From CAWECB01 sp963807465 (GTDB lineage Bacteria; Patescibacteriota; Minisyncoccia; Minisyncoccales; Minisyncoccaceae), in assembly GCA_963807465.1 (NCBI GenBank), contig CAWECB010000003.1, positions 248,001-312,000 on the forward strand: a stretch of DNA of 64,000 nt, read 5' to 3'. This document shows, in pieces, positions 20,266-29,545 of this stretch (within the stretch, counting starts at the first letter, position 1; each line of letters starts with the position of its first letter). The position numbers and the translations under genes were made by a program. The notes under the pieces were generated by a model. It was not told the origin of the DNA. It saw only the letters and a list, made by a program, of their open reading frames with translations, and ran no database searches.

Positions 20266-21248
20266 TTATCTTAGCCCTACTTTCTTCCTTACTTCTTCCA
20301 TCTTATTTTCGGCGATATTTCTCGCTCTTTTGGCTCCTTTTTCAAGAACTCCATTTACGTATTTATGATTTTTCTTTAACTCTTTCCTCTTTTCTCTTAT
20401 GGGTTCCAGTTTTTCTATTAATAATTCAGCCAGAGATTTTTTGAATTCTCCGTAGCCCCTGCCTTTGAATTCTTTTTCTATCTGTTTTATGGTTTTTCCC
20501 GAGAATAGGGAATAGATGGTCAAAAGATTGGATATCCCTTTCTTTTTAACAGTATCGTATTTTATTTCCTTTTCCGAATCGGTCGTCGCAGCCATAATTT
20601 TACTCATTATATCCTTTGGTTCTTCAAATAGGCTGATGCAGCCCTTGGCATCATCCGTCTTTGACATTTTCTTCTCCGGGTTCTCAAGGGACATTATGAT
20701 GGCTCCCTGCTCGGGAACCAATGCCTGGGGCAGTTTAAATGTCTTGCCGTATTTCTTATTGAATCTTTCCGCGATATTTCTGGTAATTTCCACGTGCTGA
20801 GTCTGATCCTTGCCTATGGGCACGATATCTGTGTCGTAAAGGAGAATGTCCGCAGCCATAAGGACGGGATAATTAAATAGTCCGGCATTGACATATTCGG
20901 GATGCTTTTTTGATTTGTCTTTAAACTGGGTCATTCTTGAGAGTTCTCCCAACGGAGTAATTGTTCCCAAAAGCCAAGCCAACTCAGCATGTTCTTTTAC
21001 TTGTGACTGGACAAAGAGAGATGCATTTATCCGGATTGATTCCTACAGCTAAATACGTACAGGCAAGATCGAATATCTTATCTTGTAGGTTCCTTTTCGT
21101 CGTAGGGGGTGGTAATCGCATGCCAGTCGACAATGCAGAAAATACAGTCCTCCTTATTCTGGAGTTCTACCCATTGTTTTATCGCTCCCAGATAGTTTCC
21201 TATATGTATGTCGCCCGTAGGCCTTATTCCGCTAAATACTCTTTTCAT
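20266..21248 (-). CDS. trpS: Tryptophanyl-tRNA synthetase (frame breaks)
   Basis: Class I aminoacyl-tRNA synthetase charging tRNA-Trp. The N-terminal part has GIRPTGDIHIGNYLGAI (HIGH-type motif HIGN) and DWHAITTPYD. The C-terminal part has the TrpRS motifs LMAADILLYDTDIVPIGKDQ, and KKMSKTDDAKG as the KMSKS loop. The frame changes near 21080 and again around 20985-21010; the interval reads FDLACTYLAVGINPDKCISL in the third frame, the family sequence. The ATG at 21248 is preferred over an upstream TTG that overlaps the RNase J stop. It is the last gene of the - strand operon. Confidence 0.92.
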
Positions 21249-21252
21249 ATTT

Positions 21253-23076
21253 TTATCCCACTTCAATTATTACCGGCAAAACCATCGGTCTTCTCTGCGT
21301 TTTCTGGAACAAGAAGTCGCCTACGGTATTCCTGACATTGTCTTTGACATAAGTCCAGTTGACCACCTGTCCGGAGATAGTGGACTTTTCTATGGTTTGT
21401 ATTACCTTCTTTCTTGTCTGGAACAACAAGTCTTTAGACTCCCTTAAATAGACGAAGCCTCTCGAAATGATGTCCGGAGACTCTTGGACCTTTCCGGTTT
21501 TTCTATTGACTACTGCTATTATAACAAAGATGCCGTCTTTTGATAACATCTGTCTGTCCCTTAAGACTACTTCTCCGACATCTCCCACGCCCAACCCGTC
21601 AACCATGATGTATTCGGAAGGAACCTCTCTTTTCTCAATGACGGCCCTTTCGGGAGTAATGGTAATTACTTTTCCATTATCGGCTAGGATGATATTTTCT
21701 TCTTTTATACCCTGTTCTTGGGCCAGCTTAGAGTTGGCGAAAAGCATGGAGAATTGCCCGTGGATGGGCATAAAGAACTTGGGGTTCATGATTTCGATCA
21801 TCTCCCTTAGTTCCTCCCTCTGGGCATGTCCTCCGGCATGGATATCCATCATTTTGTAATGGAAGACGTTAGCCTTCTGCCTCAGGAGGTCGTCTTTTAA
21901 CATCTGGACGGTCCTTTCATTTCCGGGAATGACGGAAGACGAGAAGATGATGGTATCTCCCGGCTTAATCGAAATCGAAGGATGTTCTTTTGTTGTGATT
22001 TTCATGAGTCCCGCATTGTCTTCGCCCTGGGCTCCGGTACACAGGATCGTTATATTCTTGTCCGGGTAACTTGTTCGCATCGGCACACCTTTTTCAAAAG
22101 TGTTCCTTTCTGCGACTTCAGGTAGCCGAGCTTTTTAGTCAATTCAACGTTGCTTTTCATGCTGTGGCCGATAAAGCCCACCTTCCTTCCGTATTTTTCG
22201 GACAAGGTGATGGCCTGTTGGACCCTGTTAACCAGGGAAGAGAAAGTGGCCATGATAATCCTGCCTTTGGCGCTCTCGAATATTCTTTCCATGTTTTCGA
22301 ATATCTGCTTTTCCGAAAGAGAATGGCCTTCTTCTTCAGCTCCTGTCGAGTCGGACAATAAAAGAGTTATTCCTCTTTTTCCTATCTCTCTAAGTTTTTC
22401 GAAATTGGTTGGACTTTCGTTGACCGGGAAATTATCGAACTTGAAGTCGGATGTGTTGATTATGTTTCCGACCGGGGTCTTGATGAACAATCCCATATTA
22501 TCGGGAATGTTGTGGTTCTGCCTAAAGAATTCCACTTCGAACACTCCTAATTTAATTTTTGTTCCATCTTTGACTTCGGTGATGTCCAATTTGGGGTGTT
22601 CGGGGAATTCGTCCTGTCTTTTCATAATGATGCCCCGGGCAAGGGGAGAGGCGAACAATGGGGGATTGCCGATCCTGTGGACGATGTAGGGAACGGCTCC
22701 GATGTGGTCGTAGTGCCCGTGGGTAAAGACAATCCCTTCGATGTTCTTGTACCTGTTGTTTTCCAATAGATAGGAAATATCGGGAATGATGTAGTCGATT
22801 CCGGGCATGTCTTCTTCGGGCATGCTGAAGCCGACATCCATAATCAATATCGATTCTTTGTATTCCAAAATCGTCATGTTCCTTCCCACTTCGCCCAGTC
22901 CTCCTAAGGGGATCACCCTTAGGGCGTTGTTTTGGGGCATTTGTTCGGACGATGCTGTTCTTTAGGGCCGGTCTTCCTCGGTGCCTTGTTTGGCGGTGGG
23001 GATTATGCGGTCGCGGTTTTCTTACGCCACCTGCGCGAGGCGCGGGCGCGTTTTGTGTTTTTGTTTCTGTATTCAT
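21253..23076 (-). CDS. rnj: Ribonuclease J with basic N-terminal extension (frame breaks)
   Basis: Metallo-beta-lactamase/beta-CASP nuclease for mRNA decay and rRNA processing, with endo- and 5'-exonuclease activity in characterised members. The core starts LRVIPLGGLGEVGRNMT; metal ligands lie in FTHGHYDHIGA and later LLLSDSTGAE. The beta-CASP region and DIHAGGHAQREEL, then IPIHGQFSML-type MPIHGQFSM, are present. One frame break is near 22070 (before PMRTSYPDKNITIL). A second is near 22930: the upstream frame from ATG 23076 encodes about 50 residues rich in Arg, Lys, Pro and His, probably an RNA-binding disordered extension. It lies between the epimerase (7-base gap) and trpS. Confidence 0.9.
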
Positions 23077-23083
23077 ATGTTTA

Positions 23084-24147
23084 TTATTTTACTATAGGAT
23101 AATTTGCGGGGAACACTCCGGCTCTTAAGATAGCGGATTTGTTTTCGCTGATCCATTTGTAGAGCCTTTCGACTCCTTCATTGGAAGAAGTCTTAGGAGA
23201 CCAGCCAAAAGTATTTTTGGCTTTGGAGATGTTTGAAATGTACACTTTCTGGTCTCCGGGCCTCCAGTCGCTGAAAGTGTATTTGAATTTTTTGTTTGAA
23301 AGTTTCTCCAGGATTTCGAACAGTTCCCAGATGGAAAGCGAGAATTTGTTTCCTCCTCCGACGTTGAACGCTTTTCCTCTAGTTTCTTTTATGTTTTCCA
23401 GTGCTGAATCGTAGGCATTCAACAGGTCGTCTATGTACAAGACATCCCTTACCTGTTTGCCGTCCCCGTACAAGGTGACGGGCTTGTCGAACAACAGGGC
23501 ATTGACGAACCAGGCAAGCCAGCCCTGCTCTTCGATCCCGAACTGGTGCGGTCCGTAGATTCCCGACTGCCTGAAGACGACAGTCTTCAGCCCATATATC
23601 CTCGCCCAGTCGATCGTGTACTGGTCTCCGGTCCCTTTTGCTGCATCCGTAGGGCCCGTGGAGATCAGCGGGCCTTTTTTCGTCGATTCCTTTAATGTTT
23701 TTGTATTCGTACCTTTTTTCTTTTTCAATCACTTCGATATCGGTCATTTCGCCGTAGACCTTGTTGGTGCTCGTATAGAGGAGCGCGGCTTCCGGGGCTT
23801 CTTTCCTCAGGGCCTCCAGGACATTGAATGTCCCCAAGGCGTTTATCTCAAAGTCTTCCCTGGGTTTTTTGACCGAAGTGACCATGGTCACCTGGGCGGC
23901 GAGATGGAGGACCTTGCCGGGCTTGTATTTTCTGAAAGCCAATGCCACTTTCAGCTGTTCCTGATGTCTCCCTTGATAACGATCAATGTTTTTGTTCCTT
24001 TTAAGCCATTTCAGGTTCTCTCTGGCTCCGACCCTCGAAAGATTGTCAAGACAACCACCGGTATCCTTTTTTAGCGTAGTATCTCGCAGCATTGGTTCCG
24101 ATGAATCCGCATCCGCCGGTAATGAGAATGGTTTTGTCCTTATCCAT
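23084..24147 (-). CDS. NAD-dependent nucleotide-sugar epimerase, CDP-paratose 2-epimerase-like (frame breaks)
   Basis: Extended short-chain dehydrogenase/reductase acting on a nucleotide sugar. The N terminus ILITGGCGFIGTN is the NAD-binding Gly motif. The catalytic region has YTSTNKVYG and the YxxxK motif as YGCSKG, then TVVFRQSGIYGPHQFGIEEQGWLAWF and DVLYIDDLLNAY. DNLSRVGARENLKWL and GIEEQGW resemble the CDP-paratose 2-epimerase (tyvelose) group, but UDP-sugar substrates cannot be ruled out. The frame changes near 24090, 23960 and 23650; all parts fit one protein of about 350 residues. Its neighbours cPGI and RNase J give no direct pathway clue beyond sugar metabolism. Confidence 0.85.
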
Positions 24148-24150
24148 ATT

Positions 24151-24725
24151 TTATTTCAGGAAATCGAGGTTCTGGGGAACTTCTTTCAGGGGTTCCTCGA
24201 ACCTTATCTCCGGCACGTTCTTGTAATTATCGTTTTTGACCCAGCCGTTGTAGTATAGAAATAGCAGAGGCCTCCTTTCTTTTCGACGCTTTCGTAATCG
24301 AAGCCCGAAGCCTCCCTGACCCAGTTGGCCATCTTAAGAGTTTCGGTTTTCGAAGGATTTATGGTGACATGGGCGTATCCCTTGGGAACGATCATGGCTT
24401 CGCCCTTTTCGCCTTTGACGGCATAGAAGTCTTCAACAGCATCTTTCCCTTTCTGGAAGATGAACAGGCCTTCTCCTTCGAGGATGATATACATCTCATT
24501 TGAATCCTCTCCGTGGAAGTGCCCCAATGTCTTTACGAATTCGTTGCCCATGATGAACGGGGGAATGACGGTAATGTCATACCTAGGTTGTCCATCTGTT
24601 TTATCCCGCGGTACATGTAATACAGGTCTCTGTCTTCGGCAGACTTTAAACCACTCCTTGTCGAAGAGGACGTCCTTCATGTCGCTTACATGCCTGATAT
24701 TCGGATTTTTCAATTCTATTTCCAT
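24151..24725 (-). CDS. Cupin-type (archaeal-type) glucose-6-phosphate isomerase (frame breaks)
   Basis: Interconverts glucose-6-phosphate and fructose-6-phosphate using a metal-binding cupin fold unrelated to ordinary PGI. Signatures are YDITVIPPFIMG, EFVKTLGHFHGED (the first two metal His), EMYIILEGEGLFIFQ (Glu ligand), and VPKGYAHVTINP (third His). The frame is broken near 24258, after which NGWVKNDNYKNVPEIRF ends the protein. A pair of opposite shifts between about 24580 and 24650 garbles about 20 residues; the alternative frame there reads SAEDRDLYYMYRGIKQ, the conserved family segment. The start overlaps the end of the peptide-binding protein gene by ten bases. Confidence 0.88.
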
Positions 24726-26729
24726 ACTCTGTGTGTCGCTATGTACCAGTTTTCGATATCGGCGAACCTTTTCGACGGGTCGACTATCTTCGTCTCGTCG
24801 AATCCCTTTATATTCTTGTTCATGAGATACATATAGTCAGCCGTGTAGAGGAATACGCTCGGCGAATCGCTGACCACGATGTTCTCAAAATCTTCCAGGG
24901 CCTTCTGCCTCATGGGATCCTTGTAATCGGAATATGTCCTTGCTTTTTCCATCATCTGGTCGGCTTGTTTGCTCTGATATACGGAAAGGTTCAGGCCGGG
25001 GTCGATTATCTGCGAAGAATGCCAGTAAGGGACCGGGTCCGGTATCCCGCCGAGGCTCTCTCCGAACAATAATGCGTCGAAATCCCTTTCCCTGATGACC
25101 TTTTTGGCTTCGGTCGGGTCCATGGTTTCGATGTTGACCGTAATCCCGTTTTTCGCCCACTGCTCTTTCAAGAGTTCCGCGGTTTTGGTAAGCACCGGAT
25201 TATTCGTCGTCTTTAAAGTGAAAGACAGGGGAGTCGTCTCGGTCGGAACGATGAAGCAGACGGCATTCAATTTTTTGATCGTCGCTCCGGCGACTTTTCC
25301 CGTTCCCGCGGTTAAGACCGTTAGGGGTCAGGATGTCATCTTTGTATTTTTCCTGGAATTTGATGACGGCGGTCTTGGTGTCGGTCCCGAATTTTCCGCT
25401 CGTGCCTCCGTTTGGATATATGGTCGTGATCGGCTGCCAGGCATTCCTGGAGCTTCTTTACGTCGGCATTGTTGCTTCCCAATTGCAATGTCTGCTTGAA
25501 CTGGAATCCCGTCGACTTTTGTACGGTCTTTATCCTCGTCCCGTTGCTTTCAAGACGTAATTGGAACTGTCGAGAAGTTTGGCTGCCTGTGGCATCGTAG
25601 GCGGGAACGGCTGTGGGATCGTTTAAGCCGTAGAAATCGGGTATGACGGGAGAATCGATTATCTTCCCGTTGCCGTTCAAAACCTTGTTCACTATCTCGT
25701 TCTTGTCGGTCGAAAGGTTAAGCGCCTGCCTGACGTTCTTGCTGTCGAACAGGGGTTTCTGGTTATTCAGAAATATTGCGAAATAGTCGGGGGTTTCGAT
25801 CGAATTGAAGGCTGTATCTTCTTGAAGTTTTTGCCATTGTAGCTTCCGGGCTTCGATGTTTCCCGAATCAAGGTTTCCTTTCTTTAGATTGTTTAGTAGA
25901 TCCGTTCTGGCTGTTGTAGAAATAGAAGTCGATTCTCTGTATGTGCGGCTTTTGGTTGTAATAATCCTTGTTTACGGTCAGAATCATCGACTTTACCGTT
26001 TTATCGCTCTTCTGGATGGTTTTTTTAACCACATACGGCCCGCTGCCAATGGGAGTTAGATACATTCAAAGCCGTATTTGAAGTCATCGCCTGGGTTGAA
26101 ATGTCTTTCCAGACATGCTTGGGCATGATTTTCAGATTGACCAGCGATTCTTCAAATCCGCTGTATGCCTGTTTCAGCGTAAAAATGGCTTTGTAGTCGG
26201 AAACTTTTTCTATTTCCACTCCCTGCCAGTTGGTCCTTAAAGGGCTTAAGTAATCCGGGTCTTGCACCAAATCGATGGTGAAAATTACATCATCAATCGT
26301 TAAAGGCTGTCCGTCGCTCCATTTGGCATTTTCTTTGATTGAAAAGTCTATCGTTTTTCCTCCTTCTTCGACATTGTAATCCTTTATCAAATCGGGAACG
26401 ATGTTTCCGTCGGTATCGTAGGTCATTAAGGAGGAGAAGACAAGCTCCGATATGTCCCTGTCAATGTCGGAGAGAGGAGCATAAAGGGGATTGATGAACT
26501 GGGGCTGTCCCAAGACCCCCTCTCTTATCCTCCCGTAATCGGCCGGAACCACATTGGTATTTTTGATGTAGTAGGACGATGCGAGGAAGATGACAGAAAG
26601 GGCGAACAGGGAAAAAAGAATGCCCAGGGCAATTTTTTCCTTCTTTTTCAACACCTTAAAGAATTGCAACCATTGCTTTTTCGTGGGCCAGCGCCCCCCG
26701 GAAAGAGAGTTTTTATTTGTGGGATTCAT
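24716..26729 (-). CDS. Peptide/solute-binding protein (SBP family 5) with an inserted peptidoglycan-binding-like domain
   Basis: Extracellular solute receptor of an oligopeptide-type ABC system, anchored by an N-terminal helix (IALGILFSLFALSVIFLAS). Lobe motifs include GQPQFINPLYAPLSDIDRDI, SDGQPLTIDDVIFTIDLV and IGSGPYVV. After the usual helix (KLLDSSNYVL) a segment of about 80 residues reads as a PG_binding_1-like domain: LQLGSNNADVKKLQECLA, GKFGTDTKTAVIKFQEKY, then ILTPNGLNRGNGKVAG. The SBP then resumes with PLSFTLKTTNNPVLTK. The same domain type opens the S-layer-like protein (46134). Frame breaks are near 26065, 25905, 25545-25580 and 25425. No permease or ATPase genes are adjacent. Confidence 0.82.
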
Positions 26730-26733
26730 TAAA

Positions 26734-26949
26734 TTAGTATGCCAAATTAAGTACGGCGAGAACGATAAAGGCGGCAGTCAAAACGACGGTTGCCCAGAGC
26801 AGGTTTTTCTGGAAGCCTCTTCTGGTGCTGTACACTTCGTTTCCTCCGCCGAAAGCGGAGCCCAAAGCGGTTCCTCTCTGCTGAAGCAAGATTACAATAA
26901 CGAGCAAAGCGGAAACGATTATTTGTGCGATTAGTAAATTATTGTTCAT
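26734..26949 (-). CDS. secG: Preprotein translocase subunit SecG
   Basis: Small accessory membrane subunit of the SecYEG translocon. The 71 residues form two membrane helices (LIAQIIVSALLVIVILLQQ and LLWATVVLTAAFIVLAVL) separated by the conserved polar loop QQRGTALGSAFGGGNEVYSTRRG, typical of SecG. It lies between the holin-like gene and the substrate-binding protein, four bases upstream of the latter, so it is probably co-transcribed with it. Confidence 0.93.
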   Translation of the reverse strand: MNNNLLIAQIIVSALLVIVILLQQRGTALGSAFGGGNEVYSTRRGFQKNLLWATVVLTAAFIVLAVLNLAY

Positions 26950-26950
26950 T

Positions 26951-27308
26951 TTATTTGAATGCCATCGAGGAAAGCAATTCCGTTCCCCAGATGATTAGCG
27001 CGGTAAAGAAAAGATTGTTTAATCCGAATATTTCGAACATGTCGGCGGGGAACAGGGCGTCAACCAGCCAGACAAGGAACATCATAATAACGATGGAGAA
27101 TAGATTCAAGGTAATTACCCTTAGAGGCAAGGTGATTAAAGACAGTATGGGCCTTACGAAGATAGATCAACAAACCCGTGGCCAGCCCGACCAAGAGGAT
27201 GGTCGAGAAGCTTCCGTCGTAAGTGACACCGCCATGGGGCTTCAAGACATATATGGCAATGCCCATTCCCACCACTCCTACGAGCAGTTTGACTATCAGT
27301 TTGTTCAT
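26951..27308 (-). CDS. Phage-holin family 4-like (PF04020-type) membrane protein, one frame break
   Basis: Small four-helix membrane protein. The first frame encodes MNKLIVKLLVGVVGMGIAIY, then VLKPHGGVTYDG and STILLVGLATGLLIY. A shift near 27170 moves to VRPILSLITLPLRVITLNLF, the diagnostic segment of this family, and SIVIMMFLVWLVDALF. The stop is the TAA at 26951-26953. Despite the family name these proteins are common in bacterial chromosomes and their role is unknown. It is the first gene of the - strand operon. Its ATG is six bases from a -10 box, so the mRNA is probably leaderless. Confidence 0.82.
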
Positions 27309-27314
27309 AGCCCC

Positions 27315-27343
27315 ATAATACAGGAAAGGGGGAGAAAGGTCAA
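27315..27343 (-). promoter_or_regulatory. Promoter of the holin-secG-SBP-PGI-epimerase-RNase J-trpS operon
   Basis: On the - strand: TTGACC (27343-27338), 17-base spacer, TATTAT (27320-27315), then six bases to the ATG at 27308. It sits back to back with the + strand DGR target promoter; the two -35 boxes are two bases apart. Confidence 0.75.
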
Positions 27344-27345
27344 CC

Positions 27346-27374
27346 TTGACAATATAAAATACATATTCTATAGT
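27346..27374 (+). promoter_or_regulatory. DGR target gene promoter (TTGACA-N17-TATAGT)
   Basis: Near-consensus sigma-70-type promoter on the + strand: TTGACA at 27346-27351 and TATAGT at 27369-27374, with a 17-base spacer. The transcript would have a leader of about 135 bases before the target gene ATG at 27516. Confidence 0.75.
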
Positions 27375-27409
27375 ATTAAAACAAAGGTTCATTAATATTT
27401 CATTCTTAT

Positions 27410-27455
27410 CGAGGCGAGTATTTTGCAGCCCTATAGCTCTGAAATACTCGCCTCG
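27410..27455 (+). promoter_or_regulatory. Structured leader hairpin of the DGR target mRNA
   Basis: A perfect 14-bp inverted repeat (CGAGGCGAGTATTT and AAATACTCGCCTCG) encloses an 18-base loop. There is no T-run after it, so it is not a simple terminator. A smaller CCCGA/TCGGG hairpin follows at about 27477-27492, then a strong Shine-Dalgarno sequence (AAGGAGG) just before the ATG at 27516. The arrangement suggests a regulated leader. No known riboswitch class was recognised. Confidence 0.6.
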
Positions 27456-27515
27456 TATGAGGCAGAGTCGTTAAGCCCGAGCGATTCGGGTAATCTCAAA
27501 AAGGAGGAGATGACA

Positions 27516-28379
27516 ATGGAAACATTGATCACGGAAGGACAAAGAAACAGATCAAGAGTTTCGCGGAAGATGCCGTGGATCGCGCAATTGTCGGGGGACT
27601 CTTCGACAAGGACAGTATTCAGAAACTCATTGAGAACGGCGACGAATTCCAGATCGACATCATCGCTTCCATCAAGAAGCATTCGGTTTCTAACCAGTTC
27701 GCTGATGAGGAAGTCAAGTCGAACTATGGATACCTGTCGGGCTACAAGCCGAAAGGGATTACCGAGCAGATTAGCATTCTGCGGCAATTCTTCCCGGGCT
27801 TCGGATCCGCCGATGAGAAGCTGGCAGAACAGCCGCTTCCGTCGAACGCCGAAGGATATTTCGCCATTCTTCGCTGGCAGTCAGTCGGCAAGACCTACGG
27901 CGAGGCAACGCAGAAGATGTTCGATGCGATCAAGAAGCAGCGCAAGGGCAGCTTCTATAACTACCGCGAGGGCGGAATCGGAGAGAAATATCTCCGGCTG
28001 CACCAGCCGGACAGTGAAGAAGCTTGAAATGCTGGGCGAAGCGCAGAAGGGCTTCGACACCTTGGTCGTTCCTGCCCAGTTCGGTATTCGCCACCGGGGT
28101 CGCAGTGTCCGTCGGGCTCGCGAGACCTTCACTGCCAACGAGTTCGGACTCGGCCCATTCGAGACCGGGTGCATGCTTCTTACGCATCCCGAACGTCTTG
28201 AGGATTATGATGACCTCTGGCCCGACTGCGCTGGTAGCGAGTATGCACCTGGCGAGGATGGCGACTTCTCGGGCGCGCCCTACTTCTACTTCGGCGACGG
28301 CGAGGTCGGGTTCGGCACGAGCTGGGTCGGCCATGCGCGCGAGGGCTTCGGCTCGGCGTCGGCCTTCCTCTCGCAGTAG
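27516..28379 (+). CDS. DGR target protein with variable C terminus (frame breaks)
   Basis: The start ATG follows AAGGAGG at good spacing and reads METLITEGQ. A shift near 27545 leads to KKQIKSFAEDAVDRAIVGGL and a long frame to about 27970; a second shift before 28015 leads to KKLEMLGEAQKGFDTLVVPA and the C terminus. The last roughly 43 residues are the variable repeat (GEDGDFSGAPYFYFGDG to SASAFLSQ). The Trp/Gly/Tyr-rich C terminus resembles the C-type-lectin-like fold of DGR variable proteins. No signal peptide or membrane helix is seen, so the product may be cytoplasmic. The N-terminal region matches no family I know. Confidence 0.82.
   Translation: METLITEGQRNRSRVSRKMPWIAQLSGDSSTRTVFRNSLRTATNSRSTSSLPSRSIRFLTSSLMRKSSRTMDTCRATSRKGLPSRLAFCGNSSRASDPPMRSWQNSRFRRTPKDISPFFAGSQSARPTARQRRRCSMRSRSSARAASITTARAESERNISGCTSRTVKKLEMLGEAQKGFDTLVVPAQFGIRHRGRSVRRARETFTANEFGLGPFETGCMLLTHPERLEDYDDLWPDCAGSEYAPGEDGDFSGAPYFYFGDGEVGFGTSWVGHAREGFGSASAFLSQ
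28247..28376 (+). repeat. DGR variable repeat (VR)
   Basis: Aligns without gaps over 130 bases to the template repeat on the opposite strand at 29947-30076. I count 20 differences; 19 are at adenines of the template (for example AAC to GGC, TAC, AGC or CGC, and AAG to GAG or GGG). The one exception is a silent C to G. It covers the last codons of the target gene, stopping just before its TAG. Confidence 0.95.
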
Positions 28380-28457
28380 ATCATTGAAGCTTGCGAACTC
28401 GAATTATTGAGACTTTTGAATCATTGTCTCTTGATCCTTGAGTCCGCGCATAAAAAC

Positions 28458-28497
28458 GGGGTTATCCATCGCATATCATGGATACCCCTCTTTTTTT
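28458..28497. terminator. Hairpin with T-run between DGR target and RT genes
   Basis: GGGGTTATCCAT, eight-base loop, ATGGATACCCC (one bulged base), then TCTTTTTTT. It can terminate the target transcript and lies between convergent genes. It is 81 bases past the VR end. Its 3' arm shares ATGGATACCCCT with a hairpin on the 3' side of the TR. Confidence 0.75.
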
Positions 28498-29545
28498 ACT
28501 CATGCAACCAGAACCAATACTGATTCTTAAGGTCTTCGGTCAGGTGATAGGCATTAGCGTGAGAGAGAACGCCCAGATATGACTGGAGGGACTGAGATAG
28601 GGAACCTTCGCTGATGGCTCCGTTCCGATACGCAACGATCCGCTCTTTGAGCTTTCGAAATATCCGGCGCTTCGTCGCATTTCGCAAAATCCGATAATGC
28701 GGGAATGCGACATAGCCGAGATAATCGATACCTTTATGGCAGGCGCGGATCGAAATCTTTTTCGGATGAATTTTCAATCGCAACATATCGCCAAGAAAAT
28801 TGCGAATCGGTTCGACAAGACCCTTTAAATATTCTTTATCAGTCGAAACGATTACGAAGTCATCGGTATACCGAGCGTAATAATGCACTCGCAGATCCTG
28901 CTTCATGAACTGGTCGAGCTTATCCATGTAGATATTCGCAAAAAGCTGCGAAGTGAGATTACCGATCGGCAAGCCTTGGCGATCAAAGAGCGTTGTCTGG
29001 GTCATGGCAAAGCTCTCGATAATTTTTCTAATTAGCCACATGGCGTCAGGGTCGACAATCTTTTTCCGAAGAATATTTAACAAAACCTGATGATCGACGG
29101 AATCGAAGAATTTTTGCACATCGCATTTCAAAACGAAGCAAGTCCTCGTGAAATTTCTACTCTCCGCTCGGATCATCTTTTCCAGGGCCAGTATGCCTTT
29201 ATGGGTTCCTTTATTAATACGACAGGAAAAAGAAGTGGGAATGAATGTCTTGTCAAAAAGAGGATTCAAAATTTGAAACAGCGCATGGTGTAAAACTCTA
29301 TCGCGCACTGCAGCCTTATGGATATGTCTGGCCTTCGGATCGCGAATAAAGAAACCGGTATACGGCAGGTGGGAGTATTTCTTGGCCAGCAAGTCGCGAT
29401 GAAGCTTGAAGATATTCTGCTCAAGGTGAAATTCGAATTCCTGGACGTCTTTTTTATGACATTTGCCTTTTTTGAATTCGTCCCAAGCCCCAAAGAGGTT
29501 TTCCAACGATGTTATTTTTTCAAATAAATTTTTATAAATCTTCAT
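28496..29545 (-). CDS. DGR reverse transcriptase
   Basis: Copies the template-repeat RNA into adenine-mutagenised cDNA that replaces the variable repeat. The 349 residues contain KCDVQKFFDSVDH (motif A, Asp 142), the DGR-diagnostic motif IGNLTSQ (residues 194-200, where retron and group II enzymes have other residues), LFANIYMD, and the catalytic YARYTDDFVIVS (YxDD at 226-229). No maturase, endonuclease or retron-type extension is present. It is convergent with the target gene. Its ATG shares the palindrome CATATG with the avd start on the other strand, so its promoter must lie inside or beyond avd. Confidence 0.96.
   Translation of the reverse strand: MKIYKNLFEKITSLENLFGAWDEFKKGKCHKKDVQEFEFHLEQNIFKLHRDLLAKKYSHLPYTGFFIRDPKARHIHKAAVRDRVLHHALFQILNPLFDKTFIPTSFSCRINKGTHKGILALEKMIRAESRNFTRTCFVLKCDVQKFFDSVDHQVLLNILRKKIVDPDAMWLIRKIIESFAMTQTTLFDRQGLPIGNLTSQLFANIYMDKLDQFMKQDLRVHYYARYTDDFVIVSTDKEYLKGLVEPIRNFLGDMLRLKIHPKKISIRACHKGIDYLGYVAFPHYRILRNATKRRIFRKLKERIVAYRNGAISEGSLSQSLQSYLGVLSHANAYHLTEDLKNQYWFWLHE

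Noticed and set aside
22552..23076. Separate - strand gene of 174 residues at the RNase J 5' end
   Set aside because: Only its first roughly 50 residues are plausible; the rest is an out-of-frame reading of the RNase J core.
27410..27492. Known riboswitch in the DGR target leader
   Set aside because: The hairpins are clear, but I could not match conserved cores of any known class.
28496..29545. RT as a retron or group II intron enzyme
   Set aside because: It carries the DGR motif IGNLTSQ, no maturase or endonuclease domain, no msr/msd-like RNA, and a matching TR/VR pair is present.
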